A DNA stretch of 64,000 bases from NCBI GenBank assembly GCA_963804865.1, contig CAWDSH010000026.1:62001-126000 (forward strand), in the 5' to 3' direction. A program made the translations under genes and the position numbers. This stretch comes from CAVVEQ01 sp963804865 (GTDB lineage: Bacteria; Chloroflexota; Anaerolineae; Anaerolineales; Anaerolineaceae). The notes beneath the pieces are model-generated. The model worked only from the letters and a program-made list of their open reading frames with translations, was not told the DNA's origin and searched no databases. Below are positions 16,973 through 27,518 of the stretch, piece by piece (position 1 is the first letter of the stretch; every line of letters begins with the position of its first letter).

Positions 16973-18614
16973 ATGTTCTGTCCAAAATGTGGTGCCGAAG
17001 TAAAAGAAGGCAGTGAATTCTGCGGTAAATGCGGGACGAGCCTCAAGCGGTTGATCTCGGAGGAGAAAAAGCGACCTCACTCTCCCGAAGGCGATCATTC
17101 CCATCGCTCTTGGTATTGTGTTGATCGCTGCAGCGGTTATTTTCGTGCCTAAATTATTTCCCAAAACAAATGAAGAAACGGCAAAACCTGAGGATATTCT
17201 TCTGCCGCAGGAGGTTACTGAGCCGACAAAGAAGCCAACTCAAAAACCGTCCGAAGCGGATTCGCTTGCTCCCACATCAACACCAATGCTCGAGGTTCCA
17301 ATGGGGGGATATCCCTATCCTGGACCATGGCTTATTTTTGCCACAACAAATGCACTATGGGTGGCAAATAGCGATGGCAGTGGAGTCAACGCACTTTTTG
17401 GCCTTCCTGTTCCCGAATTAGGCGCGGGTGTTTTTGATCTTCCTTCAGGTATATCGCCCAACGGTACCATGTTAGCCCTTAGAAAAACCGCCCAATCAGG
17501 GGTGGGCTATGACCTGGTAATCGAAACCTTTCCGCTCATGACTGAAGAAAGAATCACACCCCTCCTTAACGAAGAATGGATCGAAGTTTTTGATTCCAAC
17601 AGCGAGCTACCCCCAGATATTGTTAATGCTGTACTGGATTGGGATGCGCTTGCCTGGTCTCCGGGAGGTCGATATCTTGCTTTCGTAGCGGCCCTGGAAG
17701 AAAGTGCTGGGACGTACTCTTATTCATCTGATTTATATGTTTATGATACAGTCACAAAAACGATTAAGAGGATGACCTCTGGCGCGCTTGAAGTGGCTCT
17801 TCCTATTTGGACTCCTGATAGCGACGAGATCCTCTATCAGAGTGTCAAGACCTTCGGTTCTGGTGCAGGTTGGACCAACGGAGCGCTTTGGGCAGTGAGC
17901 CGGGATGGGGAAAACGAACGCCTTATTGATGATACTTGGGATGAAATTGGGCCGGTCGAAATCCTGGGCATTTCAAAATCAGAGTTCATGTTGACCGCCA
18001 ATTGGAGCCAGTATTATCCCAGCGTGCACCTGATTAATCTAAATGACCCGACCGAAGACGAGGAGGTCTGCTGGGGCAATACCTACGGTGCTGATATTGA
18101 CATTGAAACAGGTGCAGTGGCATGCATTGATCAGGCCGGCGAACTATACCTTAAATCCAATCCCAAGAGTCCAAAAAAGAAGATAGATGGAGATTTCACG
18201 GGATTCAATTTATATTGGAGCAAGGATATGCAAGAGTTTGTCGTTACAGGACAGACCGGAGTCTGGGTATTGAGTACTTCGGGGGAAGTAGAAAAGCTCG
18301 CAGATCATTATGCAATAGCTTATTTTGCGCCGGATGGCATTGGGATGTGCATGGTCGATCCCACGCTGGTTTGTTATGCGAACGGTCCTTTTGTGGAAAT
18401 CACCAAAACCCCTAACGTGGTCATGACCTGGGCGCCCGATTCGAGCGGATTTTTCTACATCGATAACAATGTGCTCTATTATGTTCCAACCACTGATTTC
18501 CTCCCCCGGAAAGTCATGGAAGATCTCATGCCGGTAAAGTTCAAGTCATATGGCATGTATGGCTTCAGGATGAAACTTGAAAACATTGGGTGGTTGAAAG
18601 CACCTGAAAAATGA
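16973..18614 (+). pseudogene. Zinc-ribbon, TM, beta-propeller protein with one frameshift
   Basis: The ATG at 16973, behind AGGAGGG, opens a zinc ribbon with two CxxC knuckles (MFCPKCGAEV and EFCGKCGTSL). The frame is lost near the A5 run at 17066-17070. One base to the side, the sequence continues as KAIIPIALGIVLIAAAVIF, a TM helix, and then a long TolB/WD40-like propeller to 18614. Without one base the gene is 547 codons. Downstream features include LAWSPGGRYLAFVAALEE and TWAPDSSGFFYIDNN repeats. The protein is probably a membrane-anchored sensor or scaffold with an external propeller. The break may be a sequencing error. Confidence 0.75.
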
Positions 18615-18662
18615 TCTTTATCTAAGGATACATCGGCTGCGTCTTTCGAGAAGGAGATACTC

Positions 18663-19952
18663 ATGTATTGCGCATATTGTGGAACCAAGAACAACAAGGA
18701 TGATCGATTTTGCGTCAAATGTGGAAAACCGCTAACAGAAATTGACTTTGAAGTTTTAAAAGTGGATAAGTCTTCTGTAATTCCGGAAAAACAAAACCTT
18801 TATATCGGTAAGCTCCTGGTTGCTATAATATCGGTCCTATTTATCAGCGCGGCGATTTGGGGGATCTCTAAAATATTATCAAAATCCGGCGAGACCGATC
18901 AAAGCGAAACACCCAAACAAAAAGAATCCCCGGTTTTGTGGAAGCAATTTGTGGAAGTTGCACAATTCGAGGCTGCAGGTGACCGTATCGTAGTTTCTCC
19001 GGATGGAAATTTGTTGGCTTATCCTGTCGGCGATAAGGATATTGCCATATGGGATTTGTCTATTCACCAGGTAACCAAAGTCCTTCAAGGACATGGGGAT
19101 GGGATTCTGTATATAGTTTTCTCCCCGGATGGAAAGACTCTTGCGTCCTCTTCTTATGATTGGACAGTAATTCTCTGGGATCTTGAGGATGGTTCCATCC
19201 TCCATAAGCTGGATATCGGCGACATGTGTGGTATTCATTTTTTGGATGAAGGCAAAACGATGGTAACGGATTGTTTTGAAACACGAAGCCTGATTTACTG
19301 GGATTCAGCGACGGGACAAAAAACTCTCGAGTATTATGGTCAGTTGACAAAATCTCCAGAGATCGAATTCTCACCCTTAGGAAATGCCCTGCTTCAATAT
19401 GGTTTTGCCACCACATATGTACATATTTATGATCGCGACTATGTTAATCAAATTGGCTCCCTTACTTTTAATTCTTCCTCAGAGGTGGTCTGGGCGACAT
19501 TCCTTCCCGATGGAATGAATGCGGCTGCGTCATTCTTCGATGGCAAGTTTGGAATCTGGAATATTGATTCGGAGGCGCCTTGGTTTGAATTGGAATATAG
19601 CGAGGAAGACCGGGTTCAAAAAATTTTTACGTCTGCAGGTGACCCTACCCCATATGCCGCTCTTATCTTGAGAGGGAAGAGTATTGACCTGGTTGATATA
19701 AATGCTCAGCTAGTCAGGAGAATGGGAAACTTTAATTATTCAACCGCGGTATTCTCCCCAGATTCCAATTACCTAGCCTTGGGTACCTCAAATACGAGAG
19801 TTGAGATATGGGAATTGCCAAACGGAATCATGAAACAGGCCATTACGGGATTGGAAAAAACGCCTGGGAAACTCCTGTTTGGTGCCAATGGAGATTTGCT
19901 TATTGTCGTTCCCCAGTATGGCGGTATGGTAAAAATTTTTCAAAGAAAATGA
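18663..19952 (+). CDS. Zinc-ribbon, TM, WD40 beta-propeller protein
   Basis: A 429-residue protein: N-terminal zinc ribbon (YCAYCGTKN and RFCVKCGKPL, two CxxC pairs), a linker, one TM at about residues 40-65 (LLVAIISVLFISAAIWGI), then WD40-type repeats such as SPDGKTLASSSYDWTVILWD. AAGGAG precedes the ATG. It is the second of three tandem propeller proteins of the same architecture. Zinc ribbon inside and propeller outside is the expected topology. Function unknown. Confidence 0.85.
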   Translation: MYCAYCGTKNNKDDRFCVKCGKPLTEIDFEVLKVDKSSVIPEKQNLYIGKLLVAIISVLFISAAIWGISKILSKSGETDQSETPKQKESPVLWKQFVEVAQFEAAGDRIVVSPDGNLLAYPVGDKDIAIWDLSIHQVTKVLQGHGDGILYIVFSPDGKTLASSSYDWTVILWDLEDGSILHKLDIGDMCGIHFLDEGKTMVTDCFETRSLIYWDSATGQKTLEYYGQLTKSPEIEFSPLGNALLQYGFATTYVHIYDRDYVNQIGSLTFNSSSEVVWATFLPDGMNAAASFFDGKFGIWNIDSEAPWFELEYSEEDRVQKIFTSAGDPTPYAALILRGKSIDLVDINAQLVRRMGNFNYSTAVFSPDSNYLALGTSNTRVEIWELPNGIMKQAITGLEKTPGKLLFGANGDLLIVVPQYGGMVKIFQRK

Positions 19953-20010
19953 TCAAATGGCTAAAAAATTATTACCGATGAAAACAACCATCAAGAAATA
20001 CATTTTTTAG

Positions 20011-21255
20011 ATGCGGGGATGTCCCTTGAATAATCCAAAAATGAATAAGTTGAAATCAAAAGAGTTGGCAACTACCCTTCTCAAGAAAAGAGGTGGGCTC
20101 CCACGAATTGTTGTCGCGGCTTTGATATTCCTTCTGGCAGGTGCCTGCATTACTGTGGTGTATTTCTTATGGGGTATCCTTCGAGATTCAACAACAGGTC
20201 CCATTAAGGAAACGCAAGATGCAAGTGTACTAGCTTATGGAGAAGGATACTTCTCTGAGGTTACTCGTCTCCCTACAGCCCAAAGCGATCTGGTGATATC
20301 ACCAGATGGGAGGTATATTGCATATTCTTATGATGAAAAAGACATCGTTATCTGGGATGTGCTTTCCCGCCAGGAGTTGAAAAAACTACAGGGACACGAT
20401 GATAGCATCACATCCATCCGTTTTTCCCCGGATGGAAATTTCCTCGCTTCTTCAGCTCGTGATAAAACCGTGATTGTTTGGGATTTTTTGGCTGGTTCCA
20501 TTGTTCACCGCCTGTATGTAAATGATATTTGTGGGATTACATTTTTGGATGTTGGAAAAACACTGGCAACTGATTGTCCCGGAATCCAGGATCTGGTCTA
20601 CTGGGATATATCCTCAGGAGAAAAAGTGCGTGATTTTCCCGGGTTCTTACCTGAATCATCCAGAATAGAATTCTCACCAACAGAGAGTACACTACTTCGA
20701 TATTCCTCATCATCTCTTGGCTTATTTATCTATGATCGCCATTCATATGAGCGGCAAAGGACGTTCTCTTTTGACCCGCCTTCTGAAGTTGTTTCGGCAG
20801 CTTTTCTGCCAAATGGCAAGAACGTACTGGCTGCATTTTTAGATGGCAATGTTGGGATTTGGGATATCACCTCCGGGAAGCTTGGGTGGCAGAAACACTA
20901 CACAGAAGAAACCCAGCCCGAAAAGATATTTATCTCCCCCAACGATGCCAAGCCATATCTCATACTTCTAAAGAAGGATGGAACATCAGATTTATTGGAT
21001 ATCGCATCGGGAAATATTCGAACCATCGATCAATCCTTCTACACGACGGCGGCATTTTCACCGGACAACCAGTTTTTTGCTCTCGGCAATAGCTATACAA
21101 TGGTGGAACTTTGGGAGTTGAATGGCAGCTCCCCGGTGCAATTTTTGACCGGTGGGCAGCACTCACCTCCAAAAAAGATCATCTTTTCGTCCACAGGGGA
21201 TCTCTTGATTGTTGTTCCATTCGAAGGCGAGACAAGGATATATCAAAGAAATTAA
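20011..21255 (+). CDS. Membrane-anchored WD40 beta-propeller protein
   Basis: Up to 414 residues. A basic N-terminus, one TM (about residues 33-55, VVAALIFLLAGACITVVYFL) and a WD40 domain whose repeats (SPDGRYIAYSYDEKDIVIWD, SPDGNFLASSARDKTVIVWD) closely match those of the preceding gene. It is therefore a tandem paralogue that has lost the zinc ribbon. The start is uncertain: no Shine-Dalgarno fits the ATG at 20011, and a TTG at 20026 or the ATG at 20041 are alternatives. Confidence 0.8.
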   Translation: MRGCPLNNPKMNKLKSKELATTLLKKRGGLPRIVVAALIFLLAGACITVVYFLWGILRDSTTGPIKETQDASVLAYGEGYFSEVTRLPTAQSDLVISPDGRYIAYSYDEKDIVIWDVLSRQELKKLQGHDDSITSIRFSPDGNFLASSARDKTVIVWDFLAGSIVHRLYVNDICGITFLDVGKTLATDCPGIQDLVYWDISSGEKVRDFPGFLPESSRIEFSPTESTLLRYSSSSLGLFIYDRHSYERQRTFSFDPPSEVVSAAFLPNGKNVLAAFLDGNVGIWDITSGKLGWQKHYTEETQPEKIFISPNDAKPYLILLKKDGTSDLLDIASGNIRTIDQSFYTTAAFSPDNQFFALGNSYTMVELWELNGSSPVQFLTGGQHSPPKKIIFSSTGDLLIVVPFEGETRIYQRN

Positions 21256-21314
21256 TTCCAATTTTAAAATATTGCGCTACTAATTGCTGCGCTATTCTTT
21301 TAATAATGGGATAA

Positions 21315-23421
21315 CTAATTTACCGCGGAGGCGGGCATTCCTACCACCGCTTCGCAGGAGATGCATCCCTCCTTCACCACCAGTCCGATGGCACCAGATT
21401 CCAATGCTCGCTCCTGGTCCTCAAGATCAAAGATCAACTCGTCCCCCACCCAGGCTTGCAGCCTTGCTCCTTGCGCTTGCAGCTTCAGGGGATATTCGTG
21501 CTCTTCCTCCCAGGGAAACGCCTTCTCCGCCAGAATCGCCCTGCCATCCAGCTCCTTGATGAGCAGGATCTTCCCCGGTCGCTGCAGCAGAAGAGCGTAA
21601 TAGCGCTTCAGCCCCTGCACGCGGATGGCAATGCCGGTTTCCTCCACAAGGTGCGGTTTGATGGCTGCTTCCACCTGAATATCCTTCCATTCGCGCGCAC
21701 CCTGGATGATCATCCCGGTGCCGCTGTTCTGCACCAGGCGGTAGGCGATCTCCCAGAACTCGCTCCATTGGTCCACCGCCCGCACCCAGGCGCGCCGCCA
21801 CATGCTGCCGCCTTCAACCGGTCGCTTCAACACGACCTCCGGCTCTCCGTCCCAGGTCAGATAATCCAAATAGAACTTTTCCGATGTTGGAGATGAAGAT
21901 TGGAATTCCAGTCCCACCGCCGCAACCGGCTGCCCACCGCAATCCGGAACAGTCCAGGTGATCTCCTGTTCCTCCCCGGGCGTGAGCTCCACCTTCGGCG
22001 CACGCATGGTTTCCAGCTGATCTTTTTCGTTGTAATGGAAGATGATCAGCCCGCATCCTACAGCCTGTGTGTTTTTATCATCCGCGGCTACCCGTGCTCT
22101 CAAAACCTGCCCGGGATATATTGATGGTGAGGCGACAAATGGATACCAGGTTTCATGCATGGCTTCCAGCGGGATAAAGGTATCGGTAAAGATGGCTTGC
22201 GCTTGCATGGATGTACCGGGGTGAAGGGTGATCTCCAGGCTGCGTTTCCCATTTGCACTGTGCCCGGCAATATTGCGAATGGTCACATCGCTGGTTTCGC
22301 TGCGAAATCCCTGCACCGAGCCGGGCAGCTCGAAATGGAATCGCGCGCCCCCCTTTGGCGCTAACGGGGCTTCCCCTGCCAGGGCGCGACCGATATTGAC
22401 CAGCCGGATAGTTTCATGAGCAGCGTCGCTGATCGCGCGCCCGCCATCCGCAGAGGAAAGATAAAGCCGATCCGCCACCGGTCCGCGCCAATCGATCTCA
22501 CCCTCAAAGGACTTCAATGCCGTTCTTAATGCCCAGGAAACAGCCGACGTTGCCGGCGTTGCAGTCCGTGTCCCAACCGCAGGTGTTGACGATCATCTGC
22601 GATCGGGTGAAATCATCCCCTCCGTAGAGCAGCGCCAGGTGGATGAGCGCATGATTGGGGATCACGTGGCAGACACCGGGATAGTGTTGATAGCCATAGC
22701 GTTCGACCAGCTTCTCGCGCGTTTTGCGCCAGTCCGATTCGCCGGCATGCCACCCGCGGATATCAGCGACAACACGATTGACCAGCGAATCCGCCGGGAT
22801 GAACTTGAGACCGGCATCCAGGATCTTGTTCAAGTCCGATTCAACAAACGCCAGCGATTCCATCGCCGCCAGCAGCTGGGCGGCGATCACCGCCTCCCCA
22901 TCGTGACTGACCCGGGCAGCCTCTCCTGCCAGCCGCACCGCCAGCTCCGGGTCGCCAGGCGCGACCATCGCCCAGCCATCGATGAAGATCTGCGCGCCTA
23001 TCTGCTCGGCAATGGTTTTACCATTCAACGCCATCGAACCGCTGCGCGGCGCCGGGATGCCGTTCTTGAGCCGCAGGTAGGCGGTGTGCTCTGTGGAGCA
23101 GCCCATCCCGCCCCACCAGAGGATCGCCTGGTTCTCCACCAGGTAGTTGAGCCAGGTCTGCCCGATCTGTTGCGAACTCAGCTCTTTCGAATTGCCGTAA
23201 TCCGGCAGCGCGCGCAGGAAGGTAAATGTGCCGGCAATATCGTCATCGGTGACCACCAGCGGCAAGCCCAGCTCCTCGTGGACATAATGAGTGATCTCGC
23301 CAAAGCGGGCGGTGATCTTCTCGTAGGTCCAACCTTCGATGGGCCGGCCAAGGTAAACACCAATGATCTTTCCCAGGATGCCGGCATAGACGCGTTCCGT
23401 GTAGTCGATTGGCAGGGACAT
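21315..23421 (-). pseudogene. ADP-ribosylglycohydrolase with C-terminal beta-rich domain, one frameshift
   Basis: The N-terminal part (from the ATG at 23421, behind GAGGA) is an ADP-ribosylglycohydrolase: GILGKIIGVYLGRPIEGW, VVTDDDIAGTFTFLRA and the metal site CGWDTDCNAGNVGC. The frame stops at 22504, right after the conserved GIKNG. It resumes in another frame as EIDWRGPVADRLYLSSADGG, the normal continuation of this family. Deleting one C of the TCC near 22510 would give a single 702-codon gene. The last 400 residues are two beta-sandwich-like regions of the kind found after this domain. The enzyme would remove ADP-ribose or act on a related glycoside. Sequencing error or recent mutation. 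Confidence 0.8.
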
Positions 23422-23487
23422 GTGAAATCCTCGATGATGTGAAAATCTATATTGGGCTGACGTTAATCTTACACCATGCATTACTGT

Positions 23488-23515
23488 GTAGGGGTAATTC
23501 ATGAATTACCCCTAC
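23488..23515. repeat. 28-bp perfect palindrome, GTAGGGG/CCCCTAC ends
   Basis: Each 14-bp half is the exact complement of the other, centred between 23501 and 23502. It lies between the divergent ADP-ribosylglycohydrolase and ArsR-like genes, so it could be an operator. The GTAGGG...CCCTAC ends are shared with the larger palindrome at 36156-36208, which favours a dispersed repeat family. Confidence 0.6.
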
Positions 23516-23574
23516 TTGACACACTTTTCAAAGGTGATAACATATTTAAAATTTTTTAAATGACAGGATGTTCC

Positions 23575-24234
23575 ATGACCAAAGTACTGGCTGTTGGCAA
23601 ATATCTCCAACCCGAAGATGAGTTCGTAGTCACCGACCTGGAAACCATCCACATCGTATCCGACCCGCTGCGCCTGCAGATCCTGGAAACGGTGCGCGAT
23701 ACGCCCAAGACCGTCAAGCAGGTGGCAACTGAGCTGGATATCAACCAGGTGAAGCTGTATTACCATTTCAAGCTGCTCGAGGAGCACGGACTGCTGCGCA
23801 TCACCGAGGAGCGCATGGTCTCGCACCTGATCGAAAAAGTTTACATGACGCGTGCCCGCACCATCCGCATCGCCGCCGATCTCCTCGCTGTACCCGGAAA
23901 ACCTGCCGCTGATGGCAGTGAGAACCTGCTGACTTACGTGTTCGACAAGGCGCGCTCAAAACTCAAAAAGGGGTTGCAGGAAGGCTGGATCGAGAGCGAT
24001 CCTAAAGCACCGCCGCAAAACCGATTCACAGCCCTGCGCGGCAGCATGCGCCTTGCCCCTGACCAGGCGCGTCAATTCTTCAGTCGCCTTGAAACGCTCA
24101 GCGAGGATTACTTTGCGCTGCAATCCAGCCCGGCGAGCGGTGGCGACTGGTACGATTTTGTGGTTGCCATGTACCCGGTGCGCATGTCCGCCCCTGCGGC
24201 TGCGGAGCAATCTCCTTCCATTGAGATACCATAA
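23575..24234 (+). CDS. ArsR-like winged-helix transcriptional regulator
   Basis: A 219-residue protein. Residues about 25-90 are a winged helix (SDPLRLQILETVRDTPKTVK, then DINQVKLYYHFKLLEEHGLL). A helical C-terminal region of about 120 residues has no recognised domain. The ATG at 23575, with AGG 6-8 bp upstream, is preferred over the one at 23560. The ECF transporter genes begin 38 bp downstream on the same strand, suggesting control of vitamin uptake, but no ligand is known. Confidence 0.82.
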   Translation: MTKVLAVGKYLQPEDEFVVTDLETIHIVSDPLRLQILETVRDTPKTVKQVATELDINQVKLYYHFKLLEEHGLLRITEERMVSHLIEKVYMTRARTIRIAADLLAVPGKPAADGSENLLTYVFDKARSKLKKGLQEGWIESDPKAPPQNRFTALRGSMRLAPDQARQFFSRLETLSEDYFALQSSPASGGDWYDFVVAMYPVRMSAPAAAEQSPSIEIP

Positions 24235-24272
24235 TTCCTGAACACGCATGCTGGCTGACCAAATAAGATAAC

Positions 24273-26024
24273 TTGAACTCCACCGATATCATTTGCATTG
24301 AGAACGTAAGCTTTACCCATCCGGCGCAGAACGGCAAACCTGCACCCGCATTGGTTGATATCAATATCGGTATCCGCGAAGGCGAGTTCCTGGCGATCCT
24401 CGGCGCCAACGGTTCGGGTAAATCCACCCTTGCCCGCCATTTGAATGGGCTGCTGTTACCCACCGCAGGCCGCGTGCTGGTGGCGGGCATGGATACCCGC
24501 GAGACCGCAAATCTCGGCAGCATTCGCAGCCTGGTGGGCATGGCTTTTCAGTATCCCGAGGACCAGATTGTCGCCACGACGGTCGAAGAGGACATCGCCT
24601 TCGGTCCCGAAAATCTTGGGCTGCCCCCGGTCGAGATCCGCCGGCGGGTTAATTCCGCTCTGGAGGCCACTGGCTTGACCGCTCATCGCACCCGACCACC
24701 ACACCTGCTTTCCGCGGGGCAGACACAGCGCCTTGCGCTGGCGGGCATCCTCGCCATGCAGCCAAGGGTGATCGTTTTTGATGAACCCACCACCATGCTC
24801 GATCCGCTCGGACGGCGCATGGTGATGGCGCAGCTCAACGAATTTCATCACCAGGGTACCACGGTTATCCTGATCACCCACCACATGGATGAAGCCGCAC
24901 AGGCAGGGCGGATCATCATCTTGAATGAGGGGCACCTGGCGATGGACGGCACGCCGAAAGAGATATTCGCCTCCGGCGATCTCGCGAGCTACGGGCTCGA
25001 GCTCCCACCGGCAGCCGTGCTTGGTGCCGCACTGCGTCCCCTGCTCCCAAAGTTGAAGGAGGATATCCTAACCATTGATGAAATGCTAGCCGAGCTGGGC
25101 AAATTCCCAGCCCCGGACAGCCAAAAGAGCTTTGCTCCCAGACAATCACCCTTACCTGCCCCGAAGGAGTACCTCATCGAGGTGGAGAACCTGGGCCATG
25201 TTTACATGTCCGGTACGCCATTGGCGCACCGCGCCTTGAAGGATGTGGATTTCCGCGTGGAACCGGGCGGCGCACATGGGCTCATTGGTGCCACCGGCTG
25301 CGGAAAATCCACCCTGATGCAGCATCTCAATGGCCTCCTCAAACCCCAGGAAGGCCGCGTGCACGTGGGAACCTTTAATCTCAATGATCCGCAGATCAGT
25401 GTCCGCCAGGTATGCCACCTGGCCGGATTGATCTTCCAGAACCCGGAGATGCAGTTCTTCGAGCAGTACGTGGGGGATGAGATCGCCTACGGCGCGCGGC
25501 AGCTGGGGCTCACCGAAGGTCTGCGGGAGCGGGTGCGCGCGGCGATGCAATCCGTCGGATTGGATTTCGAAAAATACAAGGACCGGCTCACCTGGTCGCT
25601 CAGCGGGGGTCAAAAACGGCGCGTGGCCCTGGCATCCATCCTGGCGCTCGATCCGCAGATCCTGCTGCTGGATGAACCCACCGCCGGTCTGGATCCGCTG
25701 ACCCGCCGCGCCATTGTCCGCCATTTACAGGAGCTGCGCGACCGTGGCAAGACCCTGGTGCTTTCCTCCCACCGCATGGGGGATATTGCCCGCATCACCA
25801 GCCGCACTACAGCTATGAAGGCAGGAACGACCATCATCAGTGATACCACAGGGGAGGTATTTGCCCGCGGTGACCTGCTGCGCTCTGCGGGATTGGAACC
25901 CCCCCTCACCTCGCAGGCTGCCAGCCTGATGCGTTCCCACGGCTGGCCACTGCCGGAAGGCATCAACGGGCAGGATGAATTGGTGGCAGCGATCAAGGCT
26001 GTTGCCGGGAAGGGATCCGGATGA
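24273..26024 (+). CDS. Fused ECF transporter ATPase, EcfA1-EcfA2
   Basis: A 583-residue protein with two complete ABC ATPase domains. Domain 1 (residues about 5-230) has Walker A GANGSGKST, signature LSAGQTQRLA and Walker B VIVFDEPT. Domain 2 (about 305-535) has Walker A GATGCGKST, signature LSGGQKRRVA and Walker B ILLLDEPTAGLDP. It powers an energy-coupling-factor vitamin or metal importer. The two ATPases are usually separate genes, and the fusion is known in several phyla. The likely start is a TTG at 24273. It overlaps ecfT by ATGA. Confidence 0.9.
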   Translation: MNSTDIICIENVSFTHPAQNGKPAPALVDINIGIREGEFLAILGANGSGKSTLARHLNGLLLPTAGRVLVAGMDTRETANLGSIRSLVGMAFQYPEDQIVATTVEEDIAFGPENLGLPPVEIRRRVNSALEATGLTAHRTRPPHLLSAGQTQRLALAGILAMQPRVIVFDEPTTMLDPLGRRMVMAQLNEFHHQGTTVILITHHMDEAAQAGRIIILNEGHLAMDGTPKEIFASGDLASYGLELPPAAVLGAALRPLLPKLKEDILTIDEMLAELGKFPAPDSQKSFAPRQSPLPAPKEYLIEVENLGHVYMSGTPLAHRALKDVDFRVEPGGAHGLIGATGCGKSTLMQHLNGLLKPQEGRVHVGTFNLNDPQISVRQVCHLAGLIFQNPEMQFFEQYVGDEIAYGARQLGLTEGLRERVRAAMQSVGLDFEKYKDRLTWSLSGGQKRRVALASILALDPQILLLDEPTAGLDPLTRRAIVRHLQELRDRGKTLVLSSHRMGDIARITSRTTAMKAGTTIISDTTGEVFARGDLLRSAGLEPPLTSQAASLMRSHGWPLPEGINGQDELVAAIKAVAGKGSG

Positions 26025-26842
26025 GCGATTTCGAATTCCTGCGCAATATCAATATCGGGCAGTACCTGCCAACAGGCTCTGCGATCCACCGCCTGGATGC
26101 CCGCGTCCGGATCATCATCTTCAGCCTGTTCGTCCTGGCGATCACCTTCTGCCCCCGCCTTCCGGGTATCGTCATCGGCCTGGCAGTTGCCGTGCTGGGA
26201 CTGGCTGTCGCACGCATCCCCCTGCGCTACACGCTGCGCAGCCTGACCGCGCCTCTGCCCTTCCTGCTGATCCTGGCGTTGTTGCAGGTGCTGCTCACCC
26301 GTGATCCACAAAATGACGTAGTGCTCTGGCAGTACTGGCTCATCAGGATCACCCCCGCCGGGCTACTCTCCGGATTGATGCTCATCCTGCGCTTCATCGC
26401 ACTCATCCTGGCGCTCAACCTGGCATCTTTCACGCTTTCGTCCTCGGACTTGATCCAGGGGTTGAATTCGCTTTTCAAGCCCTTCGCCCGGCTGGGGTTG
26501 CCCGTCCAGGACTTGATCATGATGGTGCAAGTGGCGCTGCGCTTCCTGCCGCTCCTCGCATTGACCGCGGAAAGGACCGCAAAAGCCCAGGCATCCCGGG
26601 GCGCGGATTGGGACACAAGCAAAGGCGGCCTCTTAAAGAGTGTGCGCCGCGTAGTACCGCTCATCCTGCCGCTCTTCCTCGCCAGCCTGCAGAAAGCAGA
26701 AAATATGTCGCAGGCGATGGATTCGCGCGCCTACGGCGTTGTGAAAATTCGCTCGGCGATGAAAGAAATGAAATTCAGATGGATTGATGCACTGGCAGTG
26801 CTGGCGACGATCGCAATCTGTTCAGCCGTGATCCTGATCTGA
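26021..26842 (+). CDS. ecfT: ECF transporter transmembrane component EcfT
   Basis: A 273-residue integral membrane protein with about five TMs. The two short motifs that couple EcfT to the ATPases are recognisable as AKAQASRGAD (A-R-G type) and AMDSRAYG. IHRLDARVRII near the N-terminus is also typical. It overlaps the EcfA fusion by 4 bp. The S-component gene is convergent, directly downstream. Confidence 0.9.
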   Translation: MSDFEFLRNINIGQYLPTGSAIHRLDARVRIIIFSLFVLAITFCPRLPGIVIGLAVAVLGLAVARIPLRYTLRSLTAPLPFLLILALLQVLLTRDPQNDVVLWQYWLIRITPAGLLSGLMLILRFIALILALNLASFTLSSSDLIQGLNSLFKPFARLGLPVQDLIMMVQVALRFLPLLALTAERTAKAQASRGADWDTSKGGLLKSVRRVVPLILPLFLASLQKAENMSQAMDSRAYGVVKIRSAMKEMKFRWIDALAVLATIAICSAVILI

Positions 26843-26843
26843 C

Positions 26844-27402
26844 CTAAAGATCGGCTCCCTGTTTCTTCCCGATCTTCAGCTGCCACCAGGCTGCCACCAC
26901 CAGCAGGGTGATCAACGCCGAAGCGCCGGCTTCAGGCAGACCGTTGGCGATGGCAATCGGCAGCAATCCCAGCCCAGGGCAGGAAACCCAGCACACCGAT
27001 CATGCCCAGCACCAGCACCGTGTTGGTCAACGACCCGGCAATGCCCGCCAGGATCAACCCAAAAGCCGGCCATTTCTTGAGCGCATTCCAGACCAACCAG
27101 GCAACGGGACCGATGAAAAGACGCGGCAGAACGGAAAGCAGCGGGTTGGTGAACCAGACGTCCGCCGGCCCGGTGGGCGCAATGGCCGCCTGGATCAGGC
27201 TAAAAATACCGAAGATCAAACCGATTGCCACCCCCACAACAGGTCCTTCCAGGATCGCCCCGATGATCACCGGCACGTGCATGATGGTGAGCGAAGCCCC
27301 GCTCAGCCAGGGTATGAACCCCCAGTGTGTGGCGCCCAGGAGCACGCTGATGGCTCCCATCACCCCCGCAACAACAATCTTGCGTGTACGCGCTTGTGCC
27401 AT
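26844..27402 (-). pseudogene. ECF transporter S (substrate-binding) component with one frameshift
   Basis: The ATG at 27402 sits behind a strong GGAGGA. The protein has about five TMs, with VVAGVMGAISVLLGATHWGF and MHVPVIIGAILEGPVVG, the signature region of RibU/PanT-like S components. The frame ends in nonsense (DCHRQRSA) at 26932. One base over, it continues as GLGLLPIAIANGLPEAGASA, then VVAAWWQLKIGKK to a stop at 26844. Removing one C of the CCC near 26975 gives 186 codons. It binds the vitamin for the EcfAT module; the vitamin cannot be identified. Confidence 0.8.
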
Positions 27403-27518
27403 TTCTCCTCCGATCAAATAACTATTATGTTAATTTTAACACTTCAAAATCTTGCCTGTTACATGAAATCTAAGAGAAACGGTGTTTGATACCCCGATTT
27501 ACTATTTATCCATCTTGC

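Noticed and set aside
17066..17117. Programmed frameshifting in the zinc-ribbon propeller gene
   Set aside because: The A5 run lacks a recognisable slippery heptamer with downstream hairpin, and the same kind of error appears in unrelated genes here.
26908..27489. 193-residue ORF opposite the ECF S component
   Set aside because: Pro/His/Gln-rich composition with no motif, and it overlaps a well-supported S component with a strong Shine-Dalgarno.
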